A stretch of 64,000 nt of DNA from Lepidurus packardi (taxonomy: Eukaryota; Arthropoda; Branchiopoda; Notostraca; Triopsidae): contig JAKZAN010000087.1 in assembly GCA_023053545.1 (NCBI GenBank), positions 1 through 64,000 on the forward strand, given 5' to 3'. Positions 60,795 through 64,000 of the stretch are shown piece after piece (positions within the stretch are counted from its first letter, which is position 1; every line of letters begins with the position of its first letter). Made by a program: the position numbers and the translations under genes. Under the pieces are notes generated by a model. That model did not search any database and had not been told where the DNA came from. It saw only the letters and a list, made by a program, of their open reading frames with translations.

Positions 60795-63700
60795 TCACAG
60801 CATGCTCGTGAAGTCATAGTCATCCTTATCTGTAGTGTACCACTTCAGGTTCCCATCCACTATCACTTGATACAAGAGTCCTAGCCTCTCCTTTACCACG
60901 ACATTAGCGTACCCCATTTTGGTATAGGAGGATTTAACTCGTACAGAGGTTGTGTTGAGTGGTTCGACGCCCATAGGGTCAGCTAAGTCTTCATCGGAGT
61001 CAATGATCTCGGGAGGAACTGGATTGGAATTGGCCAAGAGTGAGTCCATGAGTTTTTATCTGAGCTCTCTTCGATCCAAGTAGTAGGCTGAGGTCTCCTG
61101 CAAAGATGTGACGTTTTTCTTCTTTTGGGGTTTCCACTATTAATTATCGAAATCGAAAAAATCAAGAAAGTAGGATACCTCTTCATTGGCTACTAACTTG
61201 ACTGCCATGCCACTCTTGTAAATCCATGAAGAAAGCATCTTCTTGTATTTGTTGTTGTCCCGCTCCAAGGCTTGCAGCAATTCCTTGCGGTAGTGACTAT
61301 GTTTATTCGCAAACTATGATCGAATTGATGTTTATAATGCGAAAGCTGATGGTATGGGGTGTTACTTTGAACGTGTAGTTAATGAGGATATCGAAAGGCA
61401 GATAGATATTCACATGTGCCTCCATGAGAGAGAGATGTTTGCTCACGATCAGTTCAGCCTAATATTGGAATTCAGAGTTTTGTTGTTAAATGAGTGTTTC
61501 TTACCCTAAATGCCGCCAAGTCGTCTTCTTTTGTCAGAAGTTCTCGGAAGAGGTATATATAGCTCTTGACATCCTTGTCTTATCCGTTGAGCATTTTCTC
61601 GTAGGCCTTTTCGACCAGCTGACTGGTTGCTTCTTTGCTCGTGTTGTCTATGCCACCGACTGCCCTGATAGCCATGATTTTCCTGGTATGCCGGGTGTTA
61701 GTCTTGGTCAGAATCAGTTACATATCGTTTGGCGCTAGATCGAACTGCTCTAAAGACCCTGCAAGACTAATACTGCAGAATTCTCTTTCCCGCTCCTTAT
61801 CCGGCTGTTCCTGTCCGAATTCAGAAACTGTTTTTTCGTACTCCACGGCTTCAAACTTATTCACGTCAGAAGTCAGATACCCTATCACTCTCTGCGGATA
61901 TTGCAGCTATAGCAAAAGTTCTTTGAAGACCTTATAGCGGCTCACTTCATGTAGGAGCTTTGCATAAGGAGTCATTCCTCTCCTCTCAATGTGAGCAACT
62001 AGACACCTGACTGTGTTAGTTCTCACCTTGGCGCCGAGCAGCGTAAGAGCTGTTTTTAGTAGACCAGTGAATATATATCGCAAGAGCCTGGGAGCATCAA
62101 GTAAGAATTCCTTAATAAATGCAGAATTGACTTGGTCTACATACCAAGTGGCAAGTGCGATGTTCGAACTTAGTGCTGTTTCCAACCTTTTTACAAACAC
62201 ACATATGCTGGAATCCTTTGTTCTGCTTCTCATCAGGACCGTATGGAAATAGATGAGAGTCATTTTACCGGCTTCCAAGTTCTGGAGATCGAGGTTTTTT
62301 ATGAGATCCGTGAACCAGGGGTCGAACATAATGTTGGAAAACTAGAAGTTGTTGTTGTCTTTGAGCGCCAGTTCCTTGATATTGGAATCGTTTCCCGTGA
62401 TGCTATCGATTTTGATCATGGCCTATTTGGGCTTTCGACTTTCAGGGTCATAGTATTTCTCTCGCTCGTAGAACAGCAAATAGGCATTCTTACACTTTTA
62501 GGATCGGACGGTGTCGTACTCGGTTGAGAATGACTAGGAGCCACCGAACGTCTCTTCGGGCAGGTCTCGGGGGTCGAAAGAGGTGATGTTTTAGTCATTG
62601 AACTCGAACCACTGATCTTTTTCGGAGTTAATGTACGAATAGTAATGTCCTGCTTCTGAGGTGCCGAAGTGAACGACCACTCCTCGCAGCCTGTACTTAT
62701 AGTAATGCGGATCATCCGCGACTATCGATGTTTCTTGGGTTTGTTATTCTTGCTGCTTCAGATACTCTGCTGTATATTTGAATAGATCTAGGTTCTGCGG
62801 GAAAGAACAGTAGTCGTTGACCTTGATCTTCTTCATGGTGTCGTAGTTGAACTCGAACCTTTTAAGCACAACCACCAGCATGTTGGGTAGCTGTTTCAAG
62901 CACAGTCTCTTCAGAGTCCTCACTTTCTTGTCACATGTCTAACAGTAGTAAGCATTCTCTCCATCCAATATTTATCCCTCGATGAAACTCTTCAGTGCTT
63001 CTTCGAGAGATGGTTTGTTCTTGATGTTGACTCTCAGACTTAAGAAGCGTTCTTCGCGTTCACTATGGTGAGGACACCCTTTGCACACTAACTGGTTTGA
63101 CAAGGTTCCTCGGAAGATGTCTTCCACAATCTGGGTAGCGTTGGAGAACTTTAAGAAATTCTAAACTTTCTACATGAAGGCATTGAAGAATTCGTCTACA
63201 TCACTTTGCACTCCCACATCTATGGGTTTGCCTTCATAGTCTCTAAACGCTTCGCAGAATTGTTTAGGGTTGTAGCTCCCCTTGCGGCTGTGTTTTAAGA
63301 AGCTGAAAATCTTCTGCACCTGATAGATTTCATTTTGACCGGCGTCCTCCACGTATTTACTGCTATCCAGTTTAAGCAGGGCATCTCTGAAGGGCTAAAT
63401 ACAGTAGAACTGTTGCAGCAAGCAGTTAATGTAGCACGTGGCTCTGAGGTTTTTGAGTCCACAAAAAGCCTTTCTGTCCTGCTTTTCAACTTCGAACATC
63501 CATTGGTGAATACCAGGACGGCGCCACTCGGCATTCTGGAGCCTGGGCAGGAGGTAGGATGCCAAATATGATACTGTATCCGGGTTATGTTTGAAGATAT
63601 TCTCCAAAAGGTGGAACGTTTCCGACACATTTTTTGGAGACTTGACCCGGCTGATCGCTGACTCCGAAGCGTTGAAAAGGTACTCTCGGATTATTCTCTG

Positions 63701-64000
63701 AATAAACTAGTTTTCGGGAGGCAGACTGCTCAAAATCAAAGGCTTTATTTTCAGAGCTCCAAACAAGAGGCTGTTAAAGTCGTGCTCGTTCTTTTCGAAG
63801 ATCAATTCGTTGTCGAAGACAGCCTGCAGATAGGTCACAGCCCGCTCAATATAGTCCGGGTGCATTAGGAGGAGCTCATTCGTGGCTACAGAGCTCAGGA
63901 AGTTAAAGTAGTATTCACAAGTTCTATGCTTGGATAGCTCACCAGCATCCAAAAGCTCGAAGACAATTTTCAGGATCGCTTCTTTATGCGCAGTGGTTCC
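60795..64000 (-). CDS. Large ubiquitin-specific protease, USP9X/USP34-like (partial, 5' end outside)
   Basis: About 1,020 codons of the 3' part; the gene enters from the right edge. Introns at about 61447-61492, 61318-61369 and 61138-61180. An upstream armadillo-like helical region is followed by the Cys box GLKNLRATCYINCLLQQFY, with the catalytic Cys codon at 63434-63436 (family GLxNLGATCY; the Gly is Arg here). A zinc ribbon CxxC pair (KGCPHH, YYCETCDKKV) and LKRFEFNYDTMKKIKVND come next, then the His box FGTSEAGHYYSYI (His at 62645-62647). A long helical tail ends in ERLGLLYQVIVDGN before TGA 60795-60797. Family enzymes remove ubiquitin in endocytosis and cell-cycle control. The G-to-R change next to the active site may lower activity. 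Confidence 0.92.

Overview
The window looks like nuclear, macronuclear-type DNA of a ciliate. TGA is the only stop codon. TAA and TAG occur in frame inside conserved protein cores, and at many of those sites the protein family carries glutamate. Examples are the PP2A-family motifs EESN.QPV and HQLV.EG, the MCM6 motif RQLES.IRLSE, the M20 motif LTVEI, the kinase motif ALEYLHS, the PLC motif CVELDV and the USP motif YYCETC. This is the peritrich-type nuclear code (TAA/TAG = Glu, TGA = stop), which points to a peritrich or related oligohymenophorean. A Tetrahymena-like 5S rRNA and internal TTGGGG arrays agree with that. Read with the standard code, almost every gene here would look broken. Translations below use Glu for TAA/TAG. 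Introns are GT-AG, mostly 35-60 nt, with a few of 115-216 nt and one of 28 nt.

Layout. 1-5600: secreted lipase (+), UNC-93-like transporter (+), mitochondrial glutaredoxin-5 (-), then a gene-poor stretch. 5608-14145: AGC-type kinase (+), membrane-anchored aspartyl protease (-), POP5 (-), an unknown protein (+) and an ELMO-domain protein (+). 14251-19508: MCM6 (-), CFAP97-like protein (+), ribosomal protein uS11 (+) and a 5S rRNA gene (-). 19701-28756: M20 peptidase (-), mucolipin/TRPML-like channel (+), PI-PLC (-), fumarylacetoacetase (+) and a small membrane protein (+). 28986-36904: a 1,111-residue protein with helical repeats (+), then four minus-strand genes. Two (CCCCAA)n arrays fall in apparent introns of two of these. 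38542-50712: a two-pass membrane protein (-), a small hypothetical (+), an EEP-fold protein (+), Ctf8-like (+), a zinc-finger/coiled-coil protein (+), an RPB4-like protein (-), a Glu-rich protein (+), a pseudo dual-specificity phosphatase (+) and a mitochondrial-type membrane protein (+). 51841-64000: histone H3 (+), PP2A/4/6-type phosphatase (-), phosphoglycerate-mutase-like protein (+), a hypothetical (+), an ATG8-like ubiquitin-fold protein (-), a Na+/H+ exchanger with a cNMP-binding-like tail (-), a PARP-type zinc-finger protein (+) and the 3' part of a large ubiquitin-specific protease (-, running off the right edge).

Genes are single units on alternating strands with short spacers. I see no operon logic, no mobile element and no interrupting eliminated sequence. 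Housekeeping genes for replication, RNA processing, translation, proteolysis, phosphoinositide/Ca2+ signalling and chromatin are mixed. The items most worth following up are the Glu reassignment, the two intronic telomere-like arrays, the TTAATTAA cluster before H3, and several domain variants (Cys-to-Ser pseudophosphatase, ATG8-like protein ending in Gly, PARP zinc finger without a catalytic domain).
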